Positions 35,661 through 46,755 of a stretch of DNA of 64,000 nt are shown here, one piece after another. Position 1 is the first letter of the stretch. Every line of letters begins with the position of its first letter. This stretch comes from Brachypterus glaber (lineage: Eukaryota; Arthropoda; Insecta; Coleoptera; Kateretidae): contig OY294046.1 in assembly GCA_958510825.1 (NCBI GenBank), positions 48,651,794-48,715,793 on the forward strand, given 5' to 3'. The position numbers were made by a program, and so were the translations under genes. Below the pieces are notes generated by a model. It was not told the origin of the DNA. It searched no databases and saw nothing but the letters and a program-made list of their open reading frames with translations.

Positions 35661-36275
35661 ACAAATATAATATAAAAAGATCCAAGTGGATACGGGTGCA
35701 AGAGCTAACTTGTTACTATACAATTATAGAGAGCGATTTAACGGTTAAAAGAATCAGTTACTTAAAATAATTATTTAGCGTTAACTATTCAGTTATGCTA
35801 TTCAGTATAATCATAATAATAATTAAAATAATATTATAGAATCAGTTCTAATCCAATTAGGCTCTCAGAATTACGCTAGTTGTTACTCTACTCGTGCGTA
35901 ATTCCTCTTTTTATACGTAACTGGATTCTTATAAATCTTTGTACGTAATATAGTACTACGTAAATTCAAATAAGAAAATCTGATAAATGTGGGAAACTAA
36001 TAGATTAAGTTTTATTTTTTTCCTCGTAAAAAAGGAAAAGAAAAAAATAAACATAAACTGTTTTAGCATAAAACTAACACATCCCTACTAGTAGCATTTT
36101 CCTTTATAAACAGTAAAAATAGTATTAACCAAAAGTATTACCTACCAACCTATAAAATAAAGTGTACTTAACGGTATCAACATACTCGTTGAAATAATTT
36201 GTCAATTGACCTTGATTAAATCAAAGTAAAGGAAATAAAATTCAAAGGCATCAATAGCTGTACGGGCACAGTAAA

Positions 36276-37846
36276 ATGCATGTGATTTTAGTATTGTTTT
36301 TTATGTTTGTATGTACACTTTCAAAACCTGTTGATATTAAAACCAATGTTTATCACACCAAAAGGTAAGTAATTTTAAATAACACTTTTTTTGCACGACC
36401 AAGACTAAAACCTAATTTTACGCTTTCATTTTCGGGACTAAACTTGCCGTTTTTCTCCCAAGGGAATAAAAATCACGGCAATCTTGATAATACTCGATAA
36501 TATTAAAATATTACACTTACTATGTACTTTGCTGGTTCAAAAATTAGGTTTGGTGATGTTTTGTAATAAATTAGTGATTCAAACTAATTTATTTGATTTT
36601 AACAAAGAAAACCTTTAAAAATAACATTGTTAACAATTTATACATAACTTAAAATTTATCATCTTCGTCCATTTTTTTGACGTTTGTGTCAACCATATAA
36701 AAAAACAATTGAAATCGCGATAGCCGTGAAACTGACTTTTCGAAATTTACAGGCATATTCATTAAATTACGAAAATAAAACAACCGATTTTAGCCGCATG
36801 GTTTTTAATTTTAATTTTTTCTACCTACCTAAATTATGTTTGGTCCTCGCTGCGCTCGCTCAGGAAACACTCATGCAGCGGGACTAAAACAGCCAGTTTA
36901 GTCCCTTGATATATAAATAACTATTTTATTGCTTTAATTTGAGAAATTAGTTTTATATAATTTAATAAACAATTGATAAAGGTCACTTGATTTTTCCAAA
37001 AAATTTCTTGAACTGCAAAGACATGACATTGCAAAAACATTTGCTATTTGCCATTGGATAAAAAATGAACATGACAAACATTATAAATTAATTATTTATA
37101 ACATAAACAATATTTATTAAAATGGCCAGTATATAGGTACAAATTTTGATAAGGTACTAGCGCTTAGGGAACGTTCAAGAATTACGTAACGCAAATTGTA
37201 CCAAAATTTATACACCTCATAACCTGGTTCCCGCGTTATAAAAGGCTGTAGAGATTTTATATTTTGGCTACCCCCCTAATACAAGCCCTATTTGGGGGGG
37301 TAGCCAAAACATGAAATCCCTACAGCCTTTATTTTTGATATAATTTGCGTTACGTAATACTTGAACGTTCCCTTAGTCATTGATATACAAATAATAATTT
37401 TTTTAATTTTTAGCGTTTTAAAATCTTTGGAGACAACAAAAAATAGTTCATTATCTAAAAGTAAAGATTATCTCATTAAAATCAACCTAAATCCTTCCAA
37501 TGAAGAAAAAAATCAAAATTATACTAAACCAATAAAAGAAGAAGAAGAAAGAACAGTTTATTTTAACCTAAGGGATGCAAAACCTTTAAAAAAAGAAGAT
37601 AAAATTCGAACTGATGTAAATAAACAAAATATAACAGATTTAAATAATTCAAAAATTGATGATGGAACAAGACCAAATAATTGTTCGCCAACGGACTTAA
37701 CAACCGAGAAGCCATCCGCAACAACGATAAACTACGAAGACATAAATAGGATATTCTCGTTTGAAGGCCCTGAAACTCCTGAAAGTATTGACGATAGAAT
37801 ACCGACGGCTTTGATAATATCTCTAGCAGGGGGAGGCCCTGGTTAG
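36276..37846 (+). CDS. SLAGGG family secreted protein 2
   Basis: This gene is not recognised. Exon 1 (36276-36364) encodes a signal peptide, MHVILVLFFMFVCTLSKP, then VDIKTNVYHTK, and ends at a GTAAGT donor. Exon 2 (37414-37846) follows TTTTTAATTTTTAG and joins in phase 2, as in gene 1, giving 173 residues. The mature protein is Lys/Glu/Asn/Thr-rich with one Cys and contains YFNLRDAKPLKKEDK, which resembles FKVRDALKP in gene 4. It ends ALIISLAGGGPG, the most divergent member of the C-terminal motif: Ile-Ile replaces Ile-Ala and Pro precedes the last Gly. The intron is 1.05 kb and holds a TAGTCC repeat block and a MITE that ends 41 bp before the acceptor. Secretion is well supported; the role is unknown. 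Confidence 0.72.
36391..36907. repeat. TAGTCC-type element in the intron of gene 2
   Basis: GACTAAAACC and GGGACTAAACTTGCC on the left and GGGACTAAAACAGCCAGTTT (36882) with AGTCCC on the right bound this block. The right end matches 54-77 at the window start. The interior is non-coding. Confidence 0.45.
37167..37372. mobile_element. MITE just before exon 2 of gene 2
   Basis: The ends are inverted: GGGAACGTTCAAG, then ATTACGTAACGCAAATT, with matching inner blocks TTTTGGCTACCCCCC and CTGTAG. TTA flanks both sides. It is about 206 bp. Related sequence lies at 13455-13580. Confidence 0.8.
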
Positions 37847-38269
37847 TTTTTTTCTTATTATTATTTGTTAAACATACAGAGTGGTTCAGAAATATGTAGA
37901 TTTCTTAAAGTGTGATATAATATAAAAAAGGAAAAAAATAGGCCCTAAATGGCTTCTAACGGAGATAGCTTTAACAAGTTTCAATACACTTAGTGTCTAT
38001 TTTTGTAATTTTTCATTTTCAACTTTTTATTACAGAACTACCCTTAAAAATTAATAACTGTATAAGAATATTTATTATTTAATTTTAAGTAAATTATTTA
38101 AAAGTTATTGTTTTTAGAGTCTGAGTTTAAAGAAATTTATTTATTATGTATAATTTATAAATAAATTATTTTTTTATTTCTTATGATTTTTTTATTATTA
38201 TATTATTCACAACATCTGCGCTAGAATAGTATATATACGGTAGTTTCGCATTTTTAAAAATCAAAACGA
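37847..38269. other. 3' flank of gene 2
   Basis: No coding feature. AT-rich, with AATAAA near 38159 as a candidate poly-A signal and an ACAGAGTGGTTCAGAAAT transposon-like end at 37876. Confidence 0.4.
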
Positions 38270-39270
38270 TACTCAAGAAGGAATAATCCGATTGACTTAA
38301 AATTTTCAGGAAAAATTAAGTTCTACAAGGGGAAGATCCCTATTGTTTTTAAAAGTCCAAAAAAATCAAAAAAAGCTGAAAAAAAAATGCGATTAACTTT
38401 TTCAGGAAAAATTACTTTTATTATAAGGATCAATTCTACCAATTTTTAAAGTAATCCCTCACCCGAAAACAAAAAATTTCATGGGGGGTTAAACTTTTTA
38501 AAAAAATAAAAAAAACTATAATTTTTATTTTTTTTTTGATTTTTTTTGAGATTTTTTTTTTCAATTTTTTTTTCGTTTTTTGCAAAAAGAAAAAAAATTG
38601 AAAAATTTTGATTTTTTTTTGAATTTCGCTTTTCAAAAAAAAAGATCTTTTTAAAAAAATTTATTTTTTATTTTTTCTTCTGAAAATTAGTTTTTTTTAT
38701 TTTTTTTTTTTTTTGAAAATGTCCAAACCCAAAAACAAAAAATGTTATGGGGGTTAAATTTTTTAAAAAGTCCAAACGAAAACTATAATTTTAATTTTTT
38801 TTTTGAGAAAAATTTTTTTCAATTTTTTTTTCGTTTTTTGCAAAAAGAAAAAAATTGAAAAATTTTGATTTTTTTTTTGAATTTCGCTTTAAAAAAAAGA
38901 TCTTTTTAAAAAAAAGGATTTTTTATTTTTTCTTCTGAAAATTAGTTTTTTTTTATTTTTGTTTTTTTTTTTGGAAAATTTGTCTTAAAAAAATGTATTT
39001 TTTATTTTTCTTCTGAAAATTAGTTTTTTTTATTTTTTTTTTTTTGGAAAATTTGTTTTGTTTTTTGCAAAGAGAAAATTAAAAAACACCAAATTAAAAA
39101 AAATTGGAAAAAATTTTAATTCTTTTAAATTTTGTTTTTTTAATTTTTTTTTTCTAAAAGAGGATCTTTAAAAAAAAGTTATATTTTTTTATTTTTTGAA
39201 ACTTATTATTTGGAAAATTGCTTTACTGTTAATAGTATATAATGGAATGCATAGCATTAGATATCTTGTT
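38270..39270 (+). repeat. Dispersed repeat with poly-T/poly-A core, copy 2
   Basis: Same order as copy 1 at 23590: AAAATTTTCAGGAAAAAT, GGGGAAGATCCCTATT, then long T/A runs. In this copy the block with TTCGTTTTTTGCAAAAAGAA, GAATTTCGCTTT and CTTCTGAAAATTAGTTTT is tandemly repeated about three times. It ends with AATATATAATGGAA-type sequence. Confidence 0.7.
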
Positions 39271-40239
39271 TAAATACAGAGATACAAAATATTTGAGTTG
39301 TTCCTTGTTCAAAGGGCATGCACTGCATGCAGTCTAAAAATAAAATAACTTGCTTACGAAAATCAAAATTTAATAATTCATCAACAAATTAAAAAAAATA
39401 AATAAAAATTGTGATTTAGTGTAAATTATTTCTGTTCTGGTTCTAAAAGGGCTAATATCAAAAAATTTGAACGGATACACTAAGTCAAACATTGCCGTTT
39501 TAGCAGTTTAACAGAAATGTTTATTGAAAACACACATCGGACTTTGTCGCTTAAAAACTATCTATATCTTACTAGCATTGATATTTGCCTTTTTAGGTTA
39601 TATAGATCTGAAAAAATGTAGTTTGGCGGTATAACTCATAATAAGGAAATAGTGACATTGGCCCTTTTAGATCCAGGCCACAGATTTAATTATTAGTGTT
39701 TTTCTATAAAAAAGTCAAATGGTGCTCTTTTTTCATGGAGGAAAAAAAGGAAAATACCCAAACAAACTCATAAACACACAAACATTAAACCACTCTTAGA
39801 TCCCGAAAAAAAACGTGTAGAATTCAAAGAGGTAAAGACGAAAATAATCTTGTAAAAATGTTAAGTAGAAGTTAATGTTCTGACCCACTACTTGAGTTAC
39901 CAAGTTTAAAGCAAAAATCTTATAATTTTTTAATAAACATTTATATTTATTATGTACAGCTCGTCAAACGTAGGAAGAGACGTGGAAATGTAAGAGAAAG
40001 TATTCGGAGAAAGAAGGATAGGCGTTACGCGCATCTCTAACAACTGGTGAATTCAGCCGCTGTCCAATGAGCACTAGGGGGGCGCGTCCATTTTTAAAAA
40101 CTCAGGTCTCTTCCTATGTTTAAGGAGCTGTACATACATGGACGTCCCAAGGGCACTCGTATTAGGTGTGAAACATCAAATTTTGCAACTTATCTGCCTC
40201 AAATTTAAGAACTTTGTCGTCACCTCTAAAAAGCTTTAC
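39271..40239. other. Gene-free stretch
   Basis: No coding region, tRNA or clear element end is seen on either strand. Confidence 0.5.
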
Positions 40240-41045
40240 CCTTTATTTTGATGACTAGATATAGAAATACACTGCCCAGTAAAAGAGCTTTTCCATTTTT
40301 CACCTCCGCACGTAAAATGGATTTTTTATTATCATATTCACTTTCAGTAACCTTAAAAACCCCAATATACCAACTTTCACGAAAACTACCTCCCGCCCAT
40401 CAGGGGGTGGAGTTACAAAAAAATTATTTTAAGCTTTAGTTTTAGCATCCTCAAAAACCCCAATATATCAACTTTCAAGAAAGCTATCGCCCGCCCCTCA
40501 GGGGATGAGCTTGATTTTTTTTATTATCAGATTCACTTTCATCAACCTCAAAAACCCTAATATACCAATTTTCACGAAAACAAACCTCCCGCCCCTCAGG
40601 GGGTGGAGTTAGATTTGTTTTTTTATCAGATTCACTTTCAGTAAGCTTACAAACCCCAATATACCAATTATCACGAAAACTACCACCCGCCCTCAGGGGT
40701 TGAAATTATAAAATCCCTATATACCAATTTTGACGAAAATATTAAAAATATAAAAAATATTTACCCCACATCCCCGCGAGGGTAAAGTTAGATAAATTTT
40801 ATTATCAGATTCAATTTCAAAAATCCCTATGTAGCAATTTTTAAATTTGTAAAAAAAATGTATTTTACCCCCCTTGACGCACCCCAGTGTTTACCAAACA
40901 CAATCCCGAGCGAGAACTTTTGGTAACATACCTGTATGTCAAATTTTAAGTCTCTAGCTTAAAGCGTTCTTAAGTGATCGTGTTGACAAAATTTCCCGGA
41001 CAGACCGATCGACTGACCAATCGACTGACCGATCGAGCAACAATT
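40240..41045. repeat. Tandem array of a GGGGGTGGAGTTA unit of about 90 bp
   Basis: About six imperfect units carry TTTATTATCAGATTCACTTT, then CCCCAATATACCAATTTTCA, then CCCGCCCCTCAGGGGGTGGA. The array ends with CCCGAGCGAGAACTTTTGG, GTCTCTAGCTTAAAGCG and CCCGGACAGACCGA, as in the block at 10190-10505. Non-coding. Confidence 0.75.
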
Positions 41046-41697
41046 TTTTTTTGCTCGAAATTGATTTATATCTAATAAAATGTCATAAAACCTCGAATTC
41101 CCAGCTATACGGCCCCCTCAAAAAGGTCAATACATCTGAAAATTGTTAACAACTATACTGCCCATTTTTTTTTCAACTGGCCCTACCTGAAAGAAAAAAT
41201 CTTAACATCTGGCAGAAATTTTAATGACTAAAAAAGGAGGTCGTCAAATTCCCAATTATACGACCCAATTTTCTAGAAAAACCTTTATCACTGGAAGAAA
41301 TTCCGAGGACTAAAAAAAGGTTATCACCAACTACAAGGTACAATTTTTCCAACTACCTAACTTTAGGGGGTATCCCACTCCCACATACCCCCAATGGCGA
41401 CGTTCCTTATTATGTATATTTTTTTTATGCGAGTAAACAAAAACAATTGTATTTTCTAGCTGGCCTTGGCAAACACAACATCCATAATTAAGTGAGAATC
41501 GCATTATTTTAAGATTTTTTTTTAGATTTTATTTTTATATTATTAATAATTTTATTATAAATGTGTAGGTCTACATGCATCTGTCTAAAACGTAATTTGT
41601 ACATTTTTCAAATGACAAGTTTTTTTTAATACTAAAAATTTAATTTTAGAACATTTATTATTTTATTATTATTTTTTATTTTAGTAATCTATAAATA
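41046..41697. other. Gene-free stretch
   Basis: Nothing beyond AT-rich sequence and a few C-rich words is visible. Confidence 0.5.
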
Positions 41698-41852
41698 TAC
41701 AGGGTGATCAGTAACTGCCATTCCAAAATTTCAGAGGTGATTCTACATCTAAAAATATGAAAAAAAGTTACCTTTATAGGAACTTTTTTTGATACTTTTG
41801 GATGCAGAATCACCTCTTAAATTTTGGCATGTCCGTTATTGATCACCCTGTA
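41698..41852. mobile_element. Short MITE with ACAGGGTGATCA ends
   Basis: ACAGGGTGATCAGTAACTG is mirrored by GTTATTGATCACCCTGT. The inner pair AGAGGTGATTCTACATC matches its complement. About 155 bp, non-coding. A lone end of this type (ACAGGGTGATCAAAAA) lies at 60293. Confidence 0.8.
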
Positions 41853-42067
41853 TGTAAAGTTATGCAAAATTACATAAAGTTAATAACATTATTTTAACAA
41901 AAAGTCATGTTTTGCAAAAACATGTTCTTTGGATATAATAGGATTTAAAGATAGGAAAGGTAAAATTAAAAATATATTCAAAATTTTTCGTTTATTTTAT
42001 AAACAAATCAGTGTGACCAAAAAGGTTTGTTAAAGAAAGAAAATTAAATAAAAAATTAATGTTACAT

Positions 42068-43019
42068 TAGGGTGGAACTTATATTTTTTTGTTAGCTAAA
42101 AATTTTATTTAAGTGTAGAAAATTCCAAAAATATGAGAGTGATTCTCTAAGGGTGATAATGGGGACCCTAAAAATAAAATTACCATAAATCGTAAAAAAT
42201 CGTAGAGAATTGTCCGTATTTCTTATGTGAAAAATTTTAAGGTATAAAGATATATAAGATATATATAAAGATATATAAGTTATATATAAAGATATCTTAT
42301 TTTTTTCCTTTTGAGCATACAAAATTATGTGCCTAATTTCAAAACGATCAAAAGATTCTAACCCGCGCCGAAAATCCGCCAAAGTTGCGCCTAATACACT
42401 AATATTTACGAATTTCTACCATAAATATAAGTCAAGAGGTAAACAAACATTTTAAAAATGTATCGTACTGAACTGAACTTATTTTTATTTACTGCATTCT
42501 AATATTTATTTATAATATTAAAATGATTTAACTAAAATAAAACGAGCTAAGAGCAAAATATTTGGGAGCTCTTATTTGGTGCTTAGCTCCTTTTGTTTTA
42601 GATAAATCATTTTAATATTATGAATAAATATTAGAATGCATTAAATAAAAATAAATTCAGTACGATCTGATACATTTTTAAAATTTTTGTTTACGTTTGA
42701 CTCAAACTTATGGTAGAAATTCGTAAATGTTAGTGTTAGGTGCAGCTTTGGCGGACTTTCGGCACGGTTAGCATCTTCTGATCATTTTGAAACTTGACAC
42801 ATAATTTTTTATGCTTAAAAGGAAAATAATAAGATTTCAAGTTCTTTAAATTGTTTACTTATACAAAAATTACAGACTATTTTCAACAATTTATTACCAT
42901 TTATGGTAATTTCAGAACTTTAGGGCACCCATTAGCACTCTTAAAGAGGTTTGATCACTCTCGTATTTTCAGAATACCACCTAAATGAAAACTTTAAGAT
43001 AGTATAAGGTCCACCCTAA
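42068..43019. mobile_element. Foldback element inserted just after gene 3
   Basis: The ends are TAGGGTGGA and TCCACCCTAA in inverted orientation. The direct repeat TGTTACA(T) flanks both sides (42060-42067 and 43020-43027), a 7-8 bp target duplication. Arms pair over about 0.35 kb, with a centre near 42560 around GAGCTAAGAGC. The right boundary lies 8 bp from the stop codon of SLAGGG gene 3, so that gene's 3' untranslated region is largely element sequence. Confidence 0.85.
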
Positions 43020-43035
43020 TGTTACATATGTATAA

Positions 43036-43407
43036 TTATTTTCCCAAACCGCCACCAGCCAGTGACGCAATAGCAGCTGATCCAATGAACGGAAATGATT
43101 CAATTTGTGGTTTTGTTGTAGCATCTGTAATATTGGGATTGGTTGTTACTGGACTTAAAAGAGGAGGAAAATTTAATGGACTTTCAGTCGTTGGAGGTAC
43201 GGGGTCCCATTTTACTGTTTTTTTGCTAAAAAGAATTGGGACAGAGGAAGAATTGGGATGGTTAAAGGTACCTTTTTTGACAAAATTTATGGAAGGTTGA
43301 TTTTTAAAAACTGGATGTATGATGGCGTGTTTTCTTTGGAAAAAGATCTGTAAATAAAATATTGCTAATGACCTTTTTAAGTAAAAATTATATTTATTAC
43401 ATAACAA
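43036..43407 (-). CDS. SLAGGG family secreted protein 3
   Basis: This gene is not recognised. One open exon of 123 codons starts at the ATG at 43407. Residues 1-28 look like a signal peptide: a basic start, a hydrophobic core and a polar end (KRSLAIFYLQIFFQRKHA). The mature part is Pro/Ser/Thr/Asn-rich without Cys and contains KKTVKWDPVPPTTESP, which resembles the KW..IP pattern in gene 5. It ends SAAIASLAGGGLGK. No intron is needed. The codon CAG before IFF sits where genes 5 and 6 have their splice acceptor CAG, so an upstream exon cannot be fully excluded. A foldback element lies 16 bp downstream. Gly-Lys before the stop would suit carboxypeptidase trimming and amidation (inference). Confidence 0.7.
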   Translation of the reverse strand: MLCNKYNFYLKRSLAIFYLQIFFQRKHAIIHPVFKNQPSINFVKKGTFNHPNSSSVPILFSKKTVKWDPVPPTTESPLNFPPLLSPVTTNPNITDATTKPQIESFPFIGSAAIASLAGGGLGK

Positions 43408-43427
43408 TTGATATTACTAATTAAGTA

Positions 43428-43753
43428 CAGCGTGTTTCAGTGCCGATTACTCAAAAACTAAAAGTGATATTTAAGATCTATAAATAGCATGGTGTAGATA
43501 TAATGTTTGACTATATTTTCTCATAAACTAAATTCTGAAATATTCTACGGTCCCATGGTATTCGCAAAAATACTTTTTAAGATTCTAGCCGTCGAAAAAA
43601 TATTTTAAAGCGTCGAGACGCCTATGCCATGGGGCAGCGCGAGGTATAGTTTATGACAAAATATAGTCAAACATTTTATAATTACTATGCTTTATTTAAA
43701 TAGGTCTTTTATTTTTTAAATAATTGACCTTGGGAGTTTTAATTGAAACCCTG
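43428..43753. mobile_element. Non-autonomous element between genes 3 and 4
   Basis: CAGCGTGTTTCA at the left mirrors TGAAACCCTG at the right, both TA-flanked. Inner pairs around TGTTTGACTATATTTTGTCA are inverted. Non-coding, about 326 bp. Confidence 0.6.
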
Positions 43754-43818
43754 TATGTAAATGTGCACTAGATTTTTAATATAAACTAAGTATTTTACAA
43801 AACCTAACTGAAATTTAT

Positions 43819-44349
43819 TTATTTTCCCAAGCCGCCTCCAGCTAATGAAGCTATTGCAGCTGATGAAATATCAGATGGGGGGAGAGGTGTTGTAGTACGA
43901 GGCATAAAAGGGGGTAATGGTGGCAATGTCAAAATAGCTTTTTGAGTAGAAGAAATATCACTTAAATGAGTTTTTGAAGGTGCAGGTTGAGAAAAAGGAG
44001 GAGTTTGAGTCAAAATAAAAGGAGTATTAATTTTAGAGTTTGCAAGGTCTATTTTAGGTGATGGTTTAGTAGGAGAGGTACGATTAAAAGAAGAGAGAAT
44101 TGAAGTTGCATCTTTTGGAAAATTTAAGTTTAACTCTAAGTTAGGTATTCCCTTTTTTGACATATTAGGAAAAAGTGTTCTCTTGGCTGGAAATGCTGGT
44201 ATAGAAGGCTTTAAGGCATCCCTAACTTTAAAAGATGTAATCAACGGTTTTAATTCTTTAGTTGGAGGAGGATTGGCGTTGTTTCTATGGATAAATATCT
44301 GAAAATAAATTATTAACATGGTAATTATAATAATATTTTTTTTGGGCAT
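43819..44349 (-). CDS. SLAGGG family secreted protein 4
   Basis: This gene is not recognised. I start at the ATG at 44349 (176 residues) because it gives a classical signal peptide, MPKKNIIIITMLIIYFQIF followed by IHRNNA. An in-frame ATG at 44418 would add 23 hydrophobic residues. The mature part begins NPPPTKELKPL, is Pro/Ser/Thr/Lys-rich, has no Cys, contains FKVRDALKPSIPAFP (compare gene 2) and a Pro-rich stretch before the end, and closes SSAAIASLAGGGLGK. Signal region and CAG-ATH junction match gene 3, 0.4 kb downstream on the same strand, so the two look like a tandem pair. An AATAAA overlaps the stop region. Secretion is likely; function unknown. Confidence 0.7.
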   Translation of the reverse strand: MPKKNIIIITMLIIYFQIFIHRNNANPPPTKELKPLITSFKVRDALKPSIPAFPAKRTLFPNMSKKGIPNLELNLNFPKDATSILSSFNRTSPTKPSPKIDLANSKINTPFILTQTPPFSQPAPSKTHLSDISSTQKAILTLPPLPPFMPRTTTPLPPSDISSAAIASLAGGGLGK

Positions 44350-44418
44350 ATAATGTAAAAATAGTAAAACCAAATCAATTGACAAATCTATAATAACAAA
44401 AATACACAGAAAAAACAT

Positions 44419-45795
44419 AAGAAAATAAATTAAATTAAACGTTAAATTTAATGCAAATAAATTATGTTTGGTTTAACTAATAATTAACGCTAAACTAATG
44501 GATAATTTGCTCAGACATTAGCACTAAACTAACTAGGAATTTGACACATGAAATGTCATAAATATTTGACACATTTTATTTCATTGGTTAAATTCTTAGG
44601 GTTAATTTATACAATTATTAAAATTATCACTATAGTACAGGTAAATTAAAGCAAAAACTGTAAAATAAAAGAAAAAATTTGTCCACTCATGAAACTTTGG
44701 TTATAACTTCATATAAGCAGTAGAATTAAAGATCTGATGAGTCCCTAAAATTTTAAGCGGTGGAACATTGTTTTTGGGAGGGGGGAGGGGGTTGAAAGTT
44801 TCAAAAATTAAAATTGAGTGAAATAAGGCGAGTGAGGTATCATTTTAGATGTTTTTTTGCATGCTGAATCGAATGAAACAAGCTTTAGATCAATCAAATT
44901 ACTTCTAAACAAGTTATGACAGGTTTTGTAGAAAAAATACAGAAATTGTGTAATTAATGGTTCAACAGTATGTATTCGGGTAATAATATTTGTTAAAGTT
45001 ATATGGAGCTCTCTACAACTAGAATTATGAAACAAAAGACATCTACCCTATCTCTATCTCATTTGTGCTACACTTTCCAGCCAACCAAATAAATACTGTA
45101 TTTGTTTTTCATACAACAAATACAGTATTTATTTGGTTGGCCGGAAAGTGTAGCAGTGAGCCGCACGAACGAACATAGCTAAAGTGAATCTGTAGAATAA
45201 GATAATTCTACTAAAATTTAGATGGAGCCAGTAATTTCTTTTTTAAAAATAGTATAGTTACACTTTTCATCCGGCCAAGTAAATATTGTATTTGTTCAAC
45301 AAAGAACAAACTCAGAATTTGTTTGGTTGGGTGGAAGTGGGAGTGTATGTATGTCTTCTATCCTTTTTGGGTAGAACTTTTGTCCCTGTCTAATCTAACG
45401 GGAGAAATCTCCATTAAAGTTGGTTTTAATACGTTGATAGTCCCGTGAATCATATGTGATTCATGATACGTTTACTCCAAACGTCCATGAAGCATATGTG
45501 ATTCATTTCCGTTAGTTTTATTTTTCAACAATGTAGCATATAGTCTAGTAGTTTTATATAAATTTCCAATTTTCCTTTCCTGTTTTCCACAGGAGGGGGG
45601 GGAATATCGTATATATGTATTTTTTTTTAATGACCCATTTATTATACAGTAAATATGCATTTAAACTTGAAAATATGTATATTGATATATATTGAAAACA
45701 TGTTTATTGACGCAATAAAAGATAATTTATAAAATTTTTCCAAAATTATTGCCTATTTTTCCAGTTTTCATATTTTTTATTCAATTTTACATGAT
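44419..45795. other. Gene-free stretch with hairpin and element copy
   Basis: No gene is supported. At 44637-44780 lies a single-arm copy of the foldback at 45796-46755 (shared AAACTTCATATAAGCAGTAG-type block). The hairpin at 45067-45155 has its own entry, and a weaker relative lies at 45250-45340. Confidence 0.5.
45067..45155. repeat. Long hairpin, about 40-bp stem
   Basis: GCTACACTTTCC then GCCAACCAAATAAATACTGT and ATTTGTT pairs with its reverse complement ending GGAAAGTGTAGC, with one mismatch and an 8-base loop. A related, more diverged stem follows at 45250-45340. Confidence 0.85.
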
Positions 45796-46755
45796 TTTTA
45801 CAGGTAAAATAAAGCAAAAACTTAAAATAAAAGAAAAAATTTTTCCACTCATGAAACCTTAGTAATAACTTCATATAAGCAGTAGAATTACAGATCCGAA
45901 GAGTCCCCAACATTTTAAGGGGTGGAACATTGTTTTTTTGGGGGGGGGGGGGGGCAAAGCACAGTGGTCCCAAAATAAAAAAAAAAGTTTAAAAAGTCTG
46001 ATTTTTTGCATAGTGCCATTTTTGGCACCGCTGACTACGAAAAAAATAGTGAAAAAAATGAAAAAAAAAATTGCGACATTAGGGTGGCTCAAAAAATTTA
46101 AAAATGTCTGATTTAGCTGAAATTTGGCATAGAAGCTTCTTTTGGTAATAATAATACCGAAAATTACTCAAAAACTTAAAATTCAAAATGGCGGAATAAA
46201 TATGGCCGATTTATTTTTTAATTTTGCCAAAATTAACGAAAATATGCCACAAAACAAAAAAAGAATTGAAAGGAAAATAAGGCATAACAGAATGGGTTGA
46301 ATCTCTTAATTTTTGTTTGATTTTTGCAATATTTTCGTTAATTTTGGCAAAATTAAAAAATAAATCGGCCATATTTATTCCGCCATATTGAATTTTAAGT
46401 TTTTGAGTAATGTTCCGTATTATTATTACCAAAAGAAGCTTATATGCCAAATTTCAGCTAAATCAGACATTTTTAAATTTTTTGAGCCACCCTAATGTCG
46501 CAATTTTTTTTTTCATTTTTTTCACTATTTTTTTCGTAGTCAGCGGGGCCAAAAATGGCACTATGCAAAAAATCAGACTTTTTAAACTTTTTTTTATTTT
46601 GGGACCACTGTGCTTTGCCACCCCAAAAAACAATTATCCACCCCTTAAAATGTTGGGGACTCTTCGGATCTTTAATTCCACTGCTTATATGAAGTTATTA
46701 CTAAGGTTTCATGAGTGGACAAATTTTTTCTTTTATTTTTCCTATTTTACCTGTA
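45796..46755. mobile_element. Foldback element, nested palindromes
   Basis: TTTACAGGTAAAATAAAGC at the left is mirrored by ATTTTACCTGTA at the right. Arms share CACTCATGAAACC, AACTTCATATAAGCAGT and CCCCAACATTTTAAGGGGTGG. The inner part (about 46077-46498) is bounded by CATTAGGGTGGCTC and GAGCCACCCTAATG and is itself palindromic. Open frames on both strands here mirror each other and are not genes. Confidence 0.8.

Larger units (their letters stand above)
34700..36275. other. Stretch upstream of gene 2 with hairpin and LINE-tail repeat
   Basis: No gene is seen. It holds the hairpin at 35088-35153 and the repeat at 35563-35660 (own entries). The remainder is AT-rich and includes the presumed promoter of the gene at 36276. 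Confidence 0.5.

Noticed and set aside
40240..41045. CRISPR-like direct repeats
   Set aside because: The units are imperfect, have no unique spacers, and the genome is an animal one.
42092..42382. 96-codon - strand frame next to gene 3
   Set aside because: It lies in a foldback arm, and its complement appears in the other arm.
44350..44418. Longer N-terminus for gene 4 from the ATG at 44418
   Set aside because: It would place 23 extra hydrophobic residues before a complete signal peptide. The start at 44349 fits a normal secretory signal better.
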